Source: Amycolatopsis aidingensis
GTDB lineage: Bacteria; Actinomycetota; Actinomycetes; Mycobacteriales; Pseudonocardiaceae
Assembly (NCBI RefSeq): GCF_018885265.1
Contig: NZ_CP076538.1
Location: 6,422,001 to 6,486,000 of the forward strand
DNA length: 64,000 bases
Reading direction: 5' to 3'
The notes under the pieces were generated by a model. It was not told where the DNA came from. It saw only the letters and a program-made list of their open reading frames with translations, and ran no database searches. Shown here piece by piece: positions 6,999 to 15,843 of this stretch (within the stretch, counting starts at the first letter, position 1; each line of letters opens with the position of its first letter). The position numbers and the translations under genes are program-made.

Positions 6999-9900
6999 AT
7001 GCTGTTCGGGATCCTCGGTCCGCTGGCACTGTGGACACCGGCGGGCGAGGCCGCCCGGCTGCCCGAGCTGAAGGCTCGCGCACTGCTGGCCGACCTGCTG
7101 CTGCACGAGGGCCGGCCGGTGCCCGCGGACCGGCTGGTGGCGGACCTGTGGGGCGAGCATCCACCCGGCAACCCCACCGCGACCCTGCAGAACAAGGTGT
7201 GGCAGCTGCGCAAGGCGCTGGACGCGGCCGCACCGGGCGGGCGCGACCTGGTGGTGTCCGGCGCATCGGGTTATCTGCTGCGGGTGGAAGCCGAGGCGGT
7301 GGACGCGGGCCGCTTCGCCGCGCTGGTCCGCGCGGCCAGGCCCGGCACGAGCCCAGCGGAGCGGGCCGGTCGGCTCGCCGAGGCGCTGGCACTGTGGCGC
7401 GGGCCCGCGCTGGCCGACTTCGCCGACGAGCACTGGGCACAAGCCGCGATCGCCCGGCTGGACGAACAGCGGCTGTCCGGGCTGGAGGAACTCGCCGAGG
7501 CCCGGCTCGAACTCGGCGAACCCGCCGCGGAGCTGGCAGGCGAGCTGGGCGAGCTGGTCGCGAACAACCCGCTGCGCGAGCGGCTGCGGGCCACCTACCT
7601 GCGCGCGCTCTACCGGGCGGGCAGGCAGGGCGAGGCGCTGGCGAGCTACGCCGACCTGCGGGCGCGGCTCGCCGAGGAGCTCGGCACCGACCCGGGGCCG
7701 GAGCTGGTCACCCTGCACCAGGCGATCCTGCGGCAGGATGCGGAGCTGGACGCGCCCGCGCGGGCAGGCAACCTGCCCGCACCGCTGACCAGGCTGGTGG
7801 GCAGGGCGGACGCGCTCGCCGAGGTGTGCGCACAACTCGGCGAGCAGCGGCTGGTGACCCTCACCGGCGTCGGGGGCGTTGGCAAGACCCGGCTCGCGCT
7901 GGCCGCGGCCGCCGCGGTCCCGGAGGAATCCTGGCTGGTGGAGCTGGCCGAGCTCACCGCGAGCGCGGACCCCGGCGAACTCGGCCCTGCGGCGGGCGCG
8001 GTGATGGCGGCACTGGGCATCCGGGACGACGGCGGCCCGGTCCTCGACCGGCTCGCCGAGGCCCTGCGGCCCCGGCGGCTGCTACTGGTGCTGGACAACT
8101 GCGAGCACGTGATCGCGCCGGTCGCCGAGCTGGCCGCGCGGCTGCTGCGGGTCGCGCCGGGCCTGCGGATCCTGGCGACCAGCCGGGATCCGCTCGGGCT
8201 GGCAGGCGAACGGCTGCACCCGGTCGCGCCGCTGGAGCTGCCCGGCCCCGCGGTCGCGCCCTCCGCGGCGGAGGTTGCCGATTCCAGCGCGGTGGCCCTG
8301 TTCGCCGACCGGGCCCGCGCCGCCGCACCGGGGTTCAGCCTCACCGCGGAGATCGTTCCGGACGTGCTGACCCTGTGCCGCAAACTGGACGGCATCCCGC
8401 TGGCGCTGGAGCTGGCCGCGGCCAGGGTGCGTGCCCTGGGCGTCTCCGGGCTGCTGGCCAGGCTGGACGACCGGTTCCGGCTGCTGTCCGGTGGGCACCG
8501 GGGCGCACCGCCACGGCAGCAGACCCTCCGGGCGACCATCGACTGGAGCTGGGACCTGCTGAGTGAGCCCGAACGGGCGGTGCTGCGGCGGCTGGCCATG
8601 CACCAGGGCGGCTGCACCCTCGCCGCTGCCGAGCAGGTCTGCGCCGGGGACGGGATCGCCGCCGGGGACGTGCTGGATGTGGTGGTCCGGCTGGTCGACC
8701 GGTCCATGCTGGTGGCGGCCGAGCAGCCCGGTGGGGTGCGCTACCGGCTGCTGGAGTCGGTGCGGGAGTACTGCCTGGAACGGCTCGCCGACGCGCGGGA
8801 GGCCGGGTGGGCACGGCAACGGCACGCCGGGTACTACGCCGAACTGGCCGAGCGTGCCGAGCCGGAGCTCTACGGGCGCGACCAGCGGCGCTGGCTGGAG
8901 CTGCTGGACGGCGAGACGGCCAACCTGCGCGCGGCGCTGGAGACGCTGGCCGCCGAGGGCACCGGGGAACGGGCCGCGCGCATGGTGTGCACCCTGTGCT
9001 GGTACTGGTACCTGCGCGGCAAGCTGTCCGAGGCGCGGCGCGCGCTCGACCTGGTGTCGGCGGGTGCGGCGGCGTCCGGTTCCTTTCCAGCCGAGGTCAC
9101 GTGCTGGCGGGCGATAATCGGGCTGTTCGGCGGTGACTTCGGCGAGCACGGGCGTACCGCCGCGGCGCTGGAACGGCTGCCCGAGATCACGGACCCGAGC
9201 AGGCGGGCCAGGGCGCGCTGGCTGCTCGGCTTCGCCCGGTCGACCACCGGCGACGGCGAATGGGACGCCTGCGCCGAACTGGCCGAAGGCGCCCTTTCCG
9301 CGTTCCGGGAGCTGGACGAACCCTGGGGTGCCGCGGCCGCCCGCACCGCACGGGCGGTGCTCGCCATGGCCCGCAGCGATCTGAGCACCCTGCGGCAGGA
9401 CGGGGAGCAAGCGCTTGCGATGTTTCGCGAGCTGGGCGAACGCTGGGGTCAGTCGCAGGCGATGTCGCTGCTGGCTGTGCTGGCCGAGATCACCGGCGAC
9501 CATGCCAGGGCCGCCGGGCTGCATACCGAAGGGCTGCGGCTGGCCGAGGAACTCGGACTGTGGACCGAGGCCGCCGACCGGCTCGCCGGGCTGGGCCGGA
9601 TCGAGTTGTTACGCGGCGAGCACGCCCGCGCATGGGAGTTGCACGAGCGGGGCATGCGGCTGGCCGCCGAGCAGGGCAGCAAGAGCGTCGAGCTGTACGC
9701 GCAGATCGGACTCGGCCTCGGCGCCCGCAGGGAGGGCAAGCTCGACCTCGCCGAGGAGCACTTGAACGCGGTGCTGGACTGGAACGTGCGGGCCCGGTCG
9801 GCGGAACGCAACGCGGTACCCCTCGCGCTGGTGCTTGCCGAACTCGGTTTCGTCGCCGAGCAACGGGCGGACGCCCCCGAGGCCCGTCGCAGGCACCTGC

Positions 9901-10199
9901 GCGGACTCGGGCTGGCCCGCCGGACGGGTGACCCGCGAGCGCTGGCGCTTGCGATGGAGGGGCTGGCCGGTGCGCAAGCGCTTGCGGGGCAGCATGAACA
10001 CGCCGCCAGCCTGCTCGGCGCGGCCGCCGCCGCACGCGAGTCGGCAGGCGCCCCATTACCGGAGGCGGAGCGCGGCGACGTCGACCGGATCGCCGCCCAG
10101 GCCCGCGCCGCCCTCGGAAACCCCGGCTTCGCCGCCGAGTTCGAACGCGGCCGCACAACCGACCCGGACCAGTTACTGACCCCCTTCGACACCCCCTGA
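6999..10199 (+). CDS. AfsR/SARP-type STAND transcriptional regulator, full length
   Basis: 1066 residues. Residues 1-245 are the SARP DNA-binding plus BTAD domains (GILGPLALWTP; RLVADLWGEHPP; LRERLRATYLRALYRAGRQG). An NB-ARC-type ATPase follows, with Walker A GVGGVGKTR near 290 and Walker B LLLVLDNCEH near 361. The C-terminal third is rich in Ala/Glu/Leu helices of TPR type (about 640-1040). Such proteins activate secondary metabolism or local operons after ATP-driven oligomerisation. Start ATG 6999 has a TATCGT -10 box at 6987-6992, 6 nt before it, indicating a leaderless mRNA. Three Leu codons are TTA (9609, 10056, 10173), rare at this GC. No biosynthetic cluster is adjacent, so the target is unknown. 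Confidence 0.92.
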   Translation: MLFGILGPLALWTPAGEAARLPELKARALLADLLLHEGRPVPADRLVADLWGEHPPGNPTATLQNKVWQLRKALDAAAPGGRDLVVSGASGYLLRVEAEAVDAGRFAALVRAARPGTSPAERAGRLAEALALWRGPALADFADEHWAQAAIARLDEQRLSGLEELAEARLELGEPAAELAGELGELVANNPLRERLRATYLRALYRAGRQGEALASYADLRARLAEELGTDPGPELVTLHQAILRQDAELDAPARAGNLPAPLTRLVGRADALAEVCAQLGEQRLVTLTGVGGVGKTRLALAAAAAVPEESWLVELAELTASADPGELGPAAGAVMAALGIRDDGGPVLDRLAEALRPRRLLLVLDNCEHVIAPVAELAARLLRVAPGLRILATSRDPLGLAGERLHPVAPLELPGPAVAPSAAEVADSSAVALFADRARAAAPGFSLTAEIVPDVLTLCRKLDGIPLALELAAARVRALGVSGLLARLDDRFRLLSGGHRGAPPRQQTLRATIDWSWDLLSEPERAVLRRLAMHQGGCTLAAAEQVCAGDGIAAGDVLDVVVRLVDRSMLVAAEQPGGVRYRLLESVREYCLERLADAREAGWARQRHAGYYAELAERAEPELYGRDQRRWLELLDGETANLRAALETLAAEGTGERAARMVCTLCWYWYLRGKLSEARRALDLVSAGAAASGSFPAEVTCWRAIIGLFGGDFGEHGRTAAALERLPEITDPSRRARARWLLGFARSTTGDGEWDACAELAEGALSAFRELDEPWGAAAARTARAVLAMARSDLSTLRQDGEQALAMFRELGERWGQSQAMSLLAVLAEITGDHARAAGLHTEGLRLAEELGLWTEAADRLAGLGRIELLRGEHARAWELHERGMRLAAEQGSKSVELYAQIGLGLGARREGKLDLAEEHLNAVLDWNVRARSAERNAVPLALVLAELGFVAEQRADAPEARRRHLRGLGLARRTGDPRALALAMEGLAGAQALAGQHEHAASLLGAAAAARESAGAPLPEAERGDVDRIAAQARAALGNPGFAAEFERGRTTDPDQLLTPFDTP

Positions 10200-10204
10200 C
10201 CCGT

Positions 10205-10371
10205 CGTGTTTGCTCCCCACGCGCGCGTGTTTGCCGTTCCCGCGCACGCGTTGGCCGCCCACGCGCACGCTTTGGCCGTTCCCGCGCATCGTGTTTGCCG
10301 CTCAGGTAACCGCGTTGGCCGTGGCGTAGGCGAGTTTGCCGCTCAGGTAGGCGAGTTTGCCGGTGACGGGG
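10205..10371 (+). repeat. Eight-unit 21-bp tandem repeat (family A), convergent junction
   Basis: Imperfect units of consensus CGNGTTTGCCGNTCNCGCGCA follow one another. The GC after the T-run falls at 10212, 10233, 10254, 10275, 10297, 10318, 10338 and 10359, a period of 21 with one 22 and one 20. It lies between the stops of the AfsR-type gene and the convergent ankyrin gene. The same family recurs at 18151-18252. The rest of 10200-10434 shows no gene. Confidence 0.85.
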
Positions 10372-10434
10372 TGGTCGTGGCTGAGGCCGGCCGACGCGGT
10401 CGGCTCGACCGGATGGCAGCACGGGTCGACCGGT

Positions 10435-11388
10435 TCACCGGGAATCCGTTCCTCGCCACCGAGTACTCAGCGCGCGGTCGATCTCGGCGTCCCCGGTCGG
10501 CGGCCGATGTACGGTGGGTGCGTCGGCCGCCAGTAACGCCCGTACCGTGCCGAGGTAGTCACCGTCCTCGGCGGGGTTGTTGCGCATGCCCCACAGCGCA
10601 CAGTCCAGCGGGGTCGGCCCCTCCTCGTCGAACGCGCGGTCCGCCGCATCCGCGCCCCGCTCCAGCAGCAGCCGCACGATCTCGGTGCGGCCGTGCATGG
10701 CGGCCTGGTCCAGCGGGGTGAAGTTGCTCCAGCCGCGAGTGTCCACGGCCATCCCGGCGTCCAGCAACGAGCGCACCACCTCGGTCCGGCCGAGCACGGC
10801 GAACTGGCCGAGGATCCAGCCGTAGTCCTCCCCTGGCGGGTTGCCGAGCGCGGGCGGCGGCGCGGTGGGCAGGCGCACCGACTCGCCACGGGCCACGGCG
10901 AGCACTGCGGCGTCCACCGGGTCGAGCTCGGCGGTGCCCCCACGGGCCGCGATCAACTCGTAGGCGGCGAGATGTCCGCAGCGCGCCGCCAGCGCCAGCG
11001 GGCGCCTGCCGACATCCCAGCGGTCCCACGGCAGGTTCACGTCCGCGCCCGCGTCCAGCAGCATGGTCAGGATCGACAGCCCACGGCCGCGGCTGATCGC
11101 GTGGTGCAGGCAGTAGCAGGCATTCACGTCCGCGCCGTGTTCGAGGAACCAGCGCAGCCCGGCGAGATCCTCGAAGTCCAGCTTGTGGTTCACCAGCCGT
11201 TCGAATCCCGGCCGGTAGAGCAGGTCCAGCAGGGCGTTGTCGGCATGTTCGCAGGCGTGATAGAAGACGTCCTCGTCGACGACGGCGCCCTGCTCGATCA
11301 GCAACCGGGCACGGGCGCGCAGGTCGGCGGGCGAACCGTGGGACGCCAGCAACGCCAGTAGTGGTGACCCCTCACCCGGCTCCGGCAT
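10435..11388 (-). CDS. Ankyrin-repeat protein
   Basis: 317 residues. Several ankyrin units are visible: AGLRWFLEHGADVNACYCLH, ILTMLLDAGADVNLPWDR, RRPLALAARCGHLAAYELIAA, TEVVRSLLDAGMAVDTRG, TPLDQAAMHGRTEIVRLLLE. There is no signal peptide or membrane segment, so it is probably a cytoplasmic protein-protein interaction module. ATG 11388 has GGAGG 8 nt upstream; the longer frame to 11469 lacks a ribosome site. It is divergent from the PhzF-like gene. Partner and process are unknown. Confidence 0.85.
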   Translation of the reverse strand: MPEPGEGSPLLALLASHGSPADLRARARLLIEQGAVVDEDVFYHACEHADNALLDLLYRPGFERLVNHKLDFEDLAGLRWFLEHGADVNACYCLHHAISRGRGLSILTMLLDAGADVNLPWDRWDVGRRPLALAARCGHLAAYELIAARGGTAELDPVDAAVLAVARGESVRLPTAPPPALGNPPGEDYGWILGQFAVLGRTEVVRSLLDAGMAVDTRGWSNFTPLDQAAMHGRTEIVRLLLERGADAADRAFDEEGPTPLDCALWGMRNNPAEDGDYLGTVRALLAADAPTVHRPPTGDAEIDRALSTRWRGTDSR

Positions 11389-11480
11389 GACCAACCTCCA
11401 CGTTTCCCTGTGGCGCGGCCTCAGCCTACTGACTCGGCCGGACCCGCCGAACTGTCGGCGGCACGGCATACGATCGCAAC

Positions 11481-12323
11481 ATGGAGATCTTGCGGTACAG
11501 CGCGTTCAGCGCGGACCCCAATGGGGGCAACCCGGCCGGTGTGGTGCTCGACGCCACCGGTGCCAGCGATGGGGAGATGCTGCGGGTCGCCGCCGAGCTC
11601 GGCTACTCGGAAACGGCCTTCCTGGTTCCGCGGGGTGACCGTAGCTTCACCGTGCGGTATTTCAGCCCGATGGCCGAGGTTCCCTTCTGCGGCCACGCCA
11701 CCATCGCCTCGGCGGTGGCGTACGCGCGGCGGCACGGCGAGGGCCCGCTGCGGTTCGAGACCTCGGTCGGGCGGGTCGACGTGCACACCTCGACCGGACC
11801 GGACGGCCGCCCACTGGCCACGCTGGTCAGCGTTCCGCCACGGACCGCGCCGATCGACGCCGCCGCGCTGGACGCCCTGCTGGCCGAGCTCGGCTGGGTG
11901 GTCGGCGATCTCGACCCCACCCTGCCACCGCGGGTCGCCTTCGCCGGGGCCTGGCACCCGGTGCTGACGGCGGCGAGCCGGGAACGGCTCGCGCGGCTGC
12001 ACTACGACCTGGACCGCCTGGGGATGTTGATGGCCAAGCACGAGTGGACCACGGTCAACCTGCTCTGGCGCGAGTCGGAACTGGTGTTCCACGCGCGGAA
12101 CCCGTTCCCGCCTGGCGGGGTGTACGAGGATCCGGCCACCGGCGCGGCGGCCGCGGCGCTTGGCGGCTACCTGCGGGAACAGCGGCTGGTGACCCCGCCA
12201 GCCACGGTGACCGTGCACCAGGGCGTGGACCTCGGCAGGCCGAGCCTGCTCACCGTGGACATTCCGGCCGGGGAGACGGAGGGTGTCTCGGTGAGCGGGA
12301 CCGCTGTGCCGATCCCGGAGTGA
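11481..12323 (+). CDS. PhzF-family isomerase
   Basis: 280 residues with PhzF hallmarks: the start MEILRYSAFSADPNGGNPAG, AAELGYSETAFLV (the Glu in this motif is the catalytic acid in PhzF), FSPMAEVPFCGHATIASA, and YEDPATGAAAAALGGYL near the C-terminus. PhzF isomerises dihydro-3-hydroxyanthranilate in phenazine synthesis, but most family members, especially those outside phz clusters, act on other small metabolites. No phz genes are near, so a phenazine role is not supported. Start ATG 11481 is 6 nt after TACGAT, so it is probably leaderless. It ends 1 nt before the convergent desaturase. Confidence 0.9.
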   Translation: MEILRYSAFSADPNGGNPAGVVLDATGASDGEMLRVAAELGYSETAFLVPRGDRSFTVRYFSPMAEVPFCGHATIASAVAYARRHGEGPLRFETSVGRVDVHTSTGPDGRPLATLVSVPPRTAPIDAAALDALLAELGWVVGDLDPTLPPRVAFAGAWHPVLTAASRERLARLHYDLDRLGMLMAKHEWTTVNLLWRESELVFHARNPFPPGGVYEDPATGAAAAALGGYLREQRLVTPPATVTVHQGVDLGRPSLLTVDIPAGETEGVSVSGTAVPIPE

Positions 12324-12324
12324 G

Positions 12325-13356
12325 TCAGCGGGACACCCGCAGCGGGGCTCCCATCGCGTGCAGGTGCTCGAGTACGTAACGATAGGAGCGCAACAGTCCA
12401 CATTGGGCGTACTCGATCCCGTGCCGTAGACAGAAGTCCTGCACGATCACCTGAGCATGCCGCAGGTTCGGCCGTGGCATGTTCGGAAACAGGTGGTGCT
12501 CGATCTGGTAGTTCAGGCCACCGAGCGCGAAATCCACCCAGGGCCCACCCCGCACGTTCCGGGAGGTGAGTACCTGCCTGCGCAGGAAGTCCAGGGTGTG
12601 CCCCTCCGGCAGGGTAGGCATGCCCTTGTGGTTGGGCGCGAAGGAACATCCCATGTAGACGCCCCACAGGCACTGGTGCACCAGCACGAACACGATTCCG
12701 GTCAGCGGGGAGAGCACCACGAACACCGCAGTGAGGTACGCGGCGAAATGGAGCACGAGCAGCACCTTCTCCAGCCGGGGCTTACGGACTCCACCGCCCC
12801 ATACCGAGCGGATGCTGGACCAGTGCAGGCTGAGGCCTTCCAGCAGGAGCAACGGAAAGAACAGGAAGGCCTGGTGCTTCGCGATCCACCGCACCACACC
12901 GCGTTTGGCATGACCCTGCTCCAGGGTGAAGGCCAGCACCGGGATATCCACATCCGGATCCCTGGTCTCGTGGTTCGGGTTGGCGTGATGCTGGGTGTGC
13001 TGCGCGATCCACCAGCCGTAGCTGAGCCCGACCAGTCCACCGTGGACAAACCCGGTGACGTCGTTCGCCCTGCGGCCACGGAAGATCTGCTTGTGACCCG
13101 CGTCATGCCCGATGAAGGCCAGCTGGGTGAACACCAGGGCGAGGAAAGCCGCGACGAACAGCTGCCACCAGGAGTCCCCCAGCCAGACGAAGGCCACCCC
13201 GCCCACGGCGAACGCGAGGAAGTTGAGCACGATCCGCCCCAGATAGTGGTGCCGGCGCCGGTCCAGCAGCCCGGCCGCACGCACACTCCGTGACAGATCG
13301 GCGTAACCGGCTTGCCCCTGCGGCAGCCCGGGCGCAAGGGCATCGGTGGAGTTCAT
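12325..13356 (-). CDS. Front-end-type fatty acid desaturase
   Basis: 343 residues, membrane-bound di-iron desaturase. The three histidine boxes are HDAGHKQIF, HTQHHANPN and QIEHHLFPNMPRPNL; a Gln in place of the first His of box 3 is typical of front-end (delta-5/6-like) desaturases. Unlike eukaryotic front-end enzymes there is no fused cytochrome b5, so a separate ferredoxin or oxidoreductase must supply electrons. Hydrophobic pairs flank boxes 1 and 2. It introduces a double bond in acyl-lipid or acyl-CoA chains; regiochemistry cannot be read from the sequence. ATG 13356 follows GAAAGG. Confidence 0.9.
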   Translation of the reverse strand: MNSTDALAPGLPQGQAGYADLSRSVRAAGLLDRRRHHYLGRIVLNFLAFAVGGVAFVWLGDSWWQLFVAAFLALVFTQLAFIGHDAGHKQIFRGRRANDVTGFVHGGLVGLSYGWWIAQHTQHHANPNHETRDPDVDIPVLAFTLEQGHAKRGVVRWIAKHQAFLFFPLLLLEGLSLHWSSIRSVWGGGVRKPRLEKVLLVLHFAAYLTAVFVVLSPLTGIVFVLVHQCLWGVYMGCSFAPNHKGMPTLPEGHTLDFLRRQVLTSRNVRGGPWVDFALGGLNYQIEHHLFPNMPRPNLRHAQVIVQDFCLRHGIEYAQCGLLRSYRYVLEHLHAMGAPLRVSR

Positions 13357-13491
13357 TGGCTGGAAGCCTTTCAGTCACCAGGTGAGACCCGCGTCAACAG
13401 CAAGATCGGCGGTGGAATCCGGGCCTCCTTGGCCGCGAACTGTGCCACCTCGGTGGTGCCCGTGGCAATAGAACAGCGGCTGAGCTGCCGG

Positions 13492-14829
13492 TTACTCTGG
13501 GCAGCCGTCCACCGGATTCGCGCGGGCCACATTGGCCAGCACCGTCAGCGTGCTGGCCAATGTGGACATCGGTGGCGCGGAGATGGCTAGCCGCACGGCG
13601 TTCGGCGCGTGCCCGGTGCCCGTGCTGAACGCCGCGGCGGGGGTCACCGCGATTCCCCTTCGGGCGGCCGCGGCCACGAAGGTCTCGGCCCGCCACCGCC
13701 CTGGAAGCTCCCACCAGCAGTGATAGGAGTTCTCGCCGGCGCGGACGGCGAAACCGGCCAGCCGCTCGGCGACGAGTTCCTGCCGTGCCGCGGCGTCCGC
13801 GCGCTTGGCCCGTTCCATCGTGGCCACCGTGCCGTCGACCAGCCAGCCGGTCGCCGCTTCCAGCGCGAACCCGCTCGCGCTCAGCGCCCCGGAACGCAGT
13901 GCGGCGGCGCACTGCTCGGCCAGTCCGGGCGGCGGCAACAGGAAGCCAAGGGTCAGTCCGGGAGCCAGCCGCTTGGACAGGCTGTCCACCACCACCGTGT
14001 GTTCGGGGGCCAGGGCCGCAAGCGGCGGCTGGCTGTCACCGAGGAAGGCGTACACCCGGTCCTCGACGGCGTGGATGCCGTGCTCCCGCAGTACCTCGGC
14101 CAGCGCGGCCCGGCGGGCCAGGGGCATCGTGCAGCCGAGTGGGTTGTGCAGTGTCGGTTGCAGGTAGACCGCGCGCAGCGGGCCGGCGCGGTATGCCCGC
14201 GCCAGTGCCTCGGGGACCAGGCCGTGCTCATCGGTGTCCACCGGCACCAGGGTGCAGCCAAGCCGGGTGGCCAGCGTCCTGGTCACCGGGTAGGTGAGCG
14301 ACTCGACGGCGAGCCGTTCCCCCGGTGGGACCAGCGCGGTGAGCGCGGCCGCGATCGCCTGCCGCCCGTTGCCCGCGAACAGCACCTGCGCGGGCTCCGG
14401 GTCCCAGCCGGGCCGGGCCAGTGCGGCAGCGGCGGCCTCCCGTGCCGCGGCCGCGCCCGCCGCGCCTACCGGCCGCAGCGCGGCGTCCAGCACATCGGGC
14501 CGCAGCATCCGGCCAAGGCCGCCGCCCAGCAGCGCGGACTGCTCGGGCAGCACCGAGGTGGTCATCTCCAGCTCGACCCGCGCCACGCCGGGCTCGGCCA
14601 GTGCGGGCTCCGGCGCCGGGTCGGCGGAACGGACGAAGGTGCCCCGGCCCACCTCGCCGACCACAAGGCCGCGCCGAGCCAGCTCCCGGTAGACCCGCGC
14701 GGCGGTGGAGTTCGCGATGCCGTGCCGCCGGGCGAACCGGCGTTGTGTCGGCAGCCGGTCCCCCGGCCGGAGCCGTCCGGCGGCGATCTCGGCCGCGATC
14801 CGGTCGGCCACCGCGCGGTAGTCCTCCAT
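13492..14829 (-). CDS. MocR/GabR-type regulator (GntR HTH plus aminotransferase fold)
   Basis: 445 residues. Residues 1-70 are a GntR winged helix (YRAVADRIAAEIAAGRLRPG, LPTQRRFARRHGIANSTAAR). The rest is a fold-type I aminotransferase domain with the PLP-lysine motif VVVDSLSKRLAPGLTLGF. MocR proteins sense an amine or PLP adduct and often control a divergent gene, here the alpha/beta hydrolase. The start is ATG 14829 with GGGAGTGGG before it; ATG 14859 is in frame but has no ribosome site. Three ATTGC[AT]CC repeats at 14844, 14867 and 14880 are its likely binding sites. Confidence 0.85.
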   Translation of the reverse strand: MEDYRAVADRIAAEIAAGRLRPGDRLPTQRRFARRHGIANSTAARVYRELARRGLVVGEVGRGTFVRSADPAPEPALAEPGVARVELEMTTSVLPEQSALLGGGLGRMLRPDVLDAALRPVGAAGAAAAREAAAAALARPGWDPEPAQVLFAGNGRQAIAAALTALVPPGERLAVESLTYPVTRTLATRLGCTLVPVDTDEHGLVPEALARAYRAGPLRAVYLQPTLHNPLGCTMPLARRAALAEVLREHGIHAVEDRVYAFLGDSQPPLAALAPEHTVVVDSLSKRLAPGLTLGFLLPPPGLAEQCAAALRSGALSASGFALEAATGWLVDGTVATMERAKRADAAARQELVAERLAGFAVRAGENSYHCWWELPGRWRAETFVAAAARRGIAVTPAAAFSTGTGHAPNAVRLAISAPPMSTLASTLTVLANVARANPVDGCPE

Positions 14830-14843
14830 CAGCCCACTCCCAC

Positions 14844-14887
14844 ATTGCACCGAGGTCATTGTTTTTATTGCACCACGATATTGCTCC
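14844..14887. promoter_or_regulatory. ATTGCACC direct repeats, candidate MocR operator
   Basis: ATTGCACC occurs at 14844-14851 and 14867-14874, and ATTGCTCC at 14880-14887, all in the same orientation between the divergent MocR-type and hydrolase genes. MocR/GabR regulators are known to bind direct repeats in divergent promoters, so these are good candidates. The third copy abuts the hydrolase -10 box (TAGCTT, 14891). Confidence 0.55.
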
Positions 14888-14903
14888 GATTAGCTTTCTC
14901 GGT

Positions 14904-15698
14904 ATGAGCACGCTGACCCACGCCGGGATCACCATCGACTACCAGGACGAGGGCAGCGGTGACCCACTGCTGCTCGTGCACGGCCACCCGTTCGACCGTT
15001 CGATGTGGCGCCCGCAGGTGTCCCGGTTCGCCGGTGCCGGATGGCGGGTGATCACCGCGGATCTGCGTGGCTACGGGCGCAGCACGGTTGTGCCTGGCAG
15101 CACGCCGCTGGAGACCTTCGCCCGCGACCTGGTGGGCCTGCTCGACCGGCTCGGCATCGACCGGGTGGTGCTCGGCGGGCTGTCCATGGGCGGGCAGATC
15201 GTGCTGGAGTTCCACCGGCTGTTCCCCGCGCGGCTGCGTGGGCTGGTGCTGGCAAGCACCTCGGCCAGGGCGGACCCGCCGGCGACCAGGGAATGGCGCC
15301 GCACCACCGCGGACCGGCTGCTGCGCGAGGGGCTCGGGCCGTATGCGGAGGAGGTCATCGACAAGATGGTCGCCCCGCACAACATTCGCGAACTGCCCGA
15401 GGTCGCCGGGCAGGTACTGGCGATGATGAAGGCGGCCCCGCCCGAGGGCGCGGCCGCGGCGCTGCGCGGACGCGCCGAGCGGCCGGACTACCTGCCGATG
15501 CTCGCCGGGGTGGCGGTGCCCACGCTCGTGGTCGTCGGCACCGAGGACGAGTTCACCCCGGTCGCCGAGGCCAGGCTGATGCACGAACGGATTCCCGGCT
15601 CGGTGCTGTGCGTGATCGAGGGCGCGGCACACCTGCCGAACCTGGAGCGGCCTGCCGAGTTCGACGCGGCGCTGGAACGGTTCCTCGCCGGACTGTGA
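14904..15698 (+). CDS. Alpha/beta hydrolase
   Basis: 264 residues. LLLVHGHPFDRSMW holds the oxyanion HG motif. The nucleophile elbow is GGLSMGGQI (GxSxG), the acid is likely the Asp in VVVGTEDEFTP, and the His is in EGAAHLPNLERP. This is a complete Ser-His-Asp triad of the esterase/3-oxoadipate-enol-lactonase-like group. The substrate is not evident; a role beside a MocR regulator suggests an ester or amide formed from an amine compound. ATG 14904 is 7 nt after TAGCTT, consistent with a leaderless message. The 15699-15843 gap has no recognisable element. Confidence 0.88.
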   Translation: MSTLTHAGITIDYQDEGSGDPLLLVHGHPFDRSMWRPQVSRFAGAGWRVITADLRGYGRSTVVPGSTPLETFARDLVGLLDRLGIDRVVLGGLSMGGQIVLEFHRLFPARLRGLVLASTSARADPPATREWRRTTADRLLREGLGPYAEEVIDKMVAPHNIRELPEVAGQVLAMMKAAPPEGAAAALRGRAERPDYLPMLAGVAVPTLVVVGTEDEFTPVAEARLMHERIPGSVLCVIEGAAHLPNLERPAEFDAALERFLAGL

Positions 15699-15843
15699 CC
15701 AATGCGCGGGCCGATGCGGACTGACCCGGTTGGATACCGCACAGCTATCGAATCGGGGTTTTCGCCGCCGCACCACGGACCGGCGTGGTAAGTGGTAAGT
15801 CCGGCAAACGCACCCTCGCTCGGTCCGATCTCCGGAGGTGGCC

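Noticed and set aside
5799..7835. 678-residue minus-strand frame running through DUF899 into the AfsR gene
   Set aside because: Only its C-terminal 221 residues are protein-like (DUF899); the ATG at 6464 with AAGGAG marks the true start.
10205..10371. CRISPR-like array
   Set aside because: Units are contiguous 21-bp imperfect copies without unique spacers, and no cas gene is near.
11481..12323. Phenazine biosynthesis locus
   Set aside because: PhzF-family proteins are widespread outside phz clusters, and no other phz gene is in the window.
6999..15698. Secondary-metabolite gene cluster around the AfsR-type gene
   Set aside because: No PKS, NRPS, terpene or RiPP genes are present; PhzF, desaturase and hydrolase are not enough.
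14421..15698. N-terminally longer alpha/beta hydrolase (425 residues)
   Set aside because: The added 161 residues are Arg/Pro-rich antisense of the MocR gene; the ATG at 14904 has the leaderless promoter geometry and the conserved start of the fold.
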